From Devosia naphthalenivorans (lineage in GTDB: Bacteria > Pseudomonadota > Alphaproteobacteria > Rhizobiales > Devosiaceae): 64,000 nt of DNA. The notes under the pieces were generated by a model. The model had not been told where the DNA came from. It did not search any database and saw only the letters and a program-made list of their open reading frames with translations. Every line of letters begins with the position of its first letter. Position 1 is the first letter of the stretch. The stretch lies in NCBI RefSeq assembly GCF_003056355.1, contig NZ_PYVW01000012.1:78876-142875 (forward strand), given 5' to 3'. Positions 63,934 through 64,000 of this stretch are shown in pieces. Made by a program: the position numbers and the translations under genes.

Positions 63934-64000
63934 TCAATCCATGTTGGTTTTCCATAGGGTATTGCTGGCGAGCACGGCGTTGGCGGTTATGATGAGCTTT
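63934..64000 (-). CDS. C-terminus of an unidentified protein, possibly an IS110-type transposase (partial)
   Basis: The last 21 codons of a minus-strand frame run in from the right edge: KLIITANAVLASNTLWKTNMD then TGA. The pattern (K-L-x-I-x-A-N-A-V-L ... W) resembles C-termini of IS110-family transposases, but the fragment is too short to be sure. Confidence 0.35.
   Translation of the reverse strand, partial: KLIITANAVLASNTLWKTNMD

Overview
The window reads as a chromosomal segment of an alphaproteobacterium of the Hyphomicrobiales (Rhizobiales) type, most like Devosia or a close relative. That is inferred from gene content, order and GC-rich codon use, not from a search. The main clues are the blocks holA | parB-parA-rsmG-mnmG-mnmE-rho-hemJ-hemE | maf-aroE-coaE-dnaQ-secB-fxsA-timA-smr, together with mutS-glnD-murJ-trpS, hrcA-grpE, rph-rdgB-hemW, tsaB-rimI-fur and hslV-GNAT-hslU. 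Almost everything is core housekeeping, densely packed and full of 1-4 bp stop/start overlaps.

Layout. 0-3.8 kb: 5'-truncated purH, leuC, a small zincin and an unknown protein. 3.9-7 kb: rimM-trmD, rplS, xthA. 7-13.4 kb: a cyclic-nucleotide-binding protein and an OmpR-type response regulator on the minus strand, yggS, then leuS-lptE-holA. 13.4-22 kb: the minus-strand partition and tRNA-modification block from parB to hemE. 22.02-22.40 kb: a non-coding region that I call the probable chromosomal origin oriC. It holds DnaA-box-like 9-mers, two exact TTAA-N7-TTAA CtrA-type boxes plus a near match, and four GANTC sites. Genes for several kilobases on each side point away from it. 22.4-31.9 kb: the plus-strand block maf to smr/xre, two small unlisted genes, a GH25 lysozyme lipoprotein, comM and a cold-shock/DUF1294 fusion. 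31.9-40.7 kb: accessory carbon metabolism, with a WYL regulator plus epoxide hydrolase, and an aldose epimerase divergent from a LacI regulator with xylB-xylA-GH43. 40.8-50.4 kb: a DUF2189 protein, mutS, glnD, murJ, trpS, usp. 50.4-55.7 kb: dnaK behind a heat-shock-type promoter, a gene-free stretch with dispersed repeats, pncA, grpE, hrcA. 55.8-61.2 kb: rph, a 47-residue overlapping gene, rdgB, hemW, tsaB, rimI, fur, a small membrane protein, marC. 61.4-63.7 kb: hslU, a GNAT and hslV on the minus strand. The right edge enters an unidentified gene, possibly a transposase.

The most notable signal is a set of ten parS-like 14-mers centred on CACGTG, spread over 48 kb around the putative origin. 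Only one (inside rsmG) is the perfect palindrome GTTTCACGTGAAAC. The other nine share the same single-base change, giving GTTTCACGTGAATC, and that change creates a GANTC site, the target of the cell-cycle methyltransferase CcrM. This suggests a possible link between DNA methylation state and ParB loading. Other less obvious items are CtrA-type boxes upstream of parA, of a 48-codon secreted peptide and of rph; a 12-codon leader ORF coupled to xylB; a 47-codon gene locked between rph and rdgB; and several families of dispersed palindromic repeats. I saw no CRISPR array, tRNA, rRNA, prophage or classical defence system.
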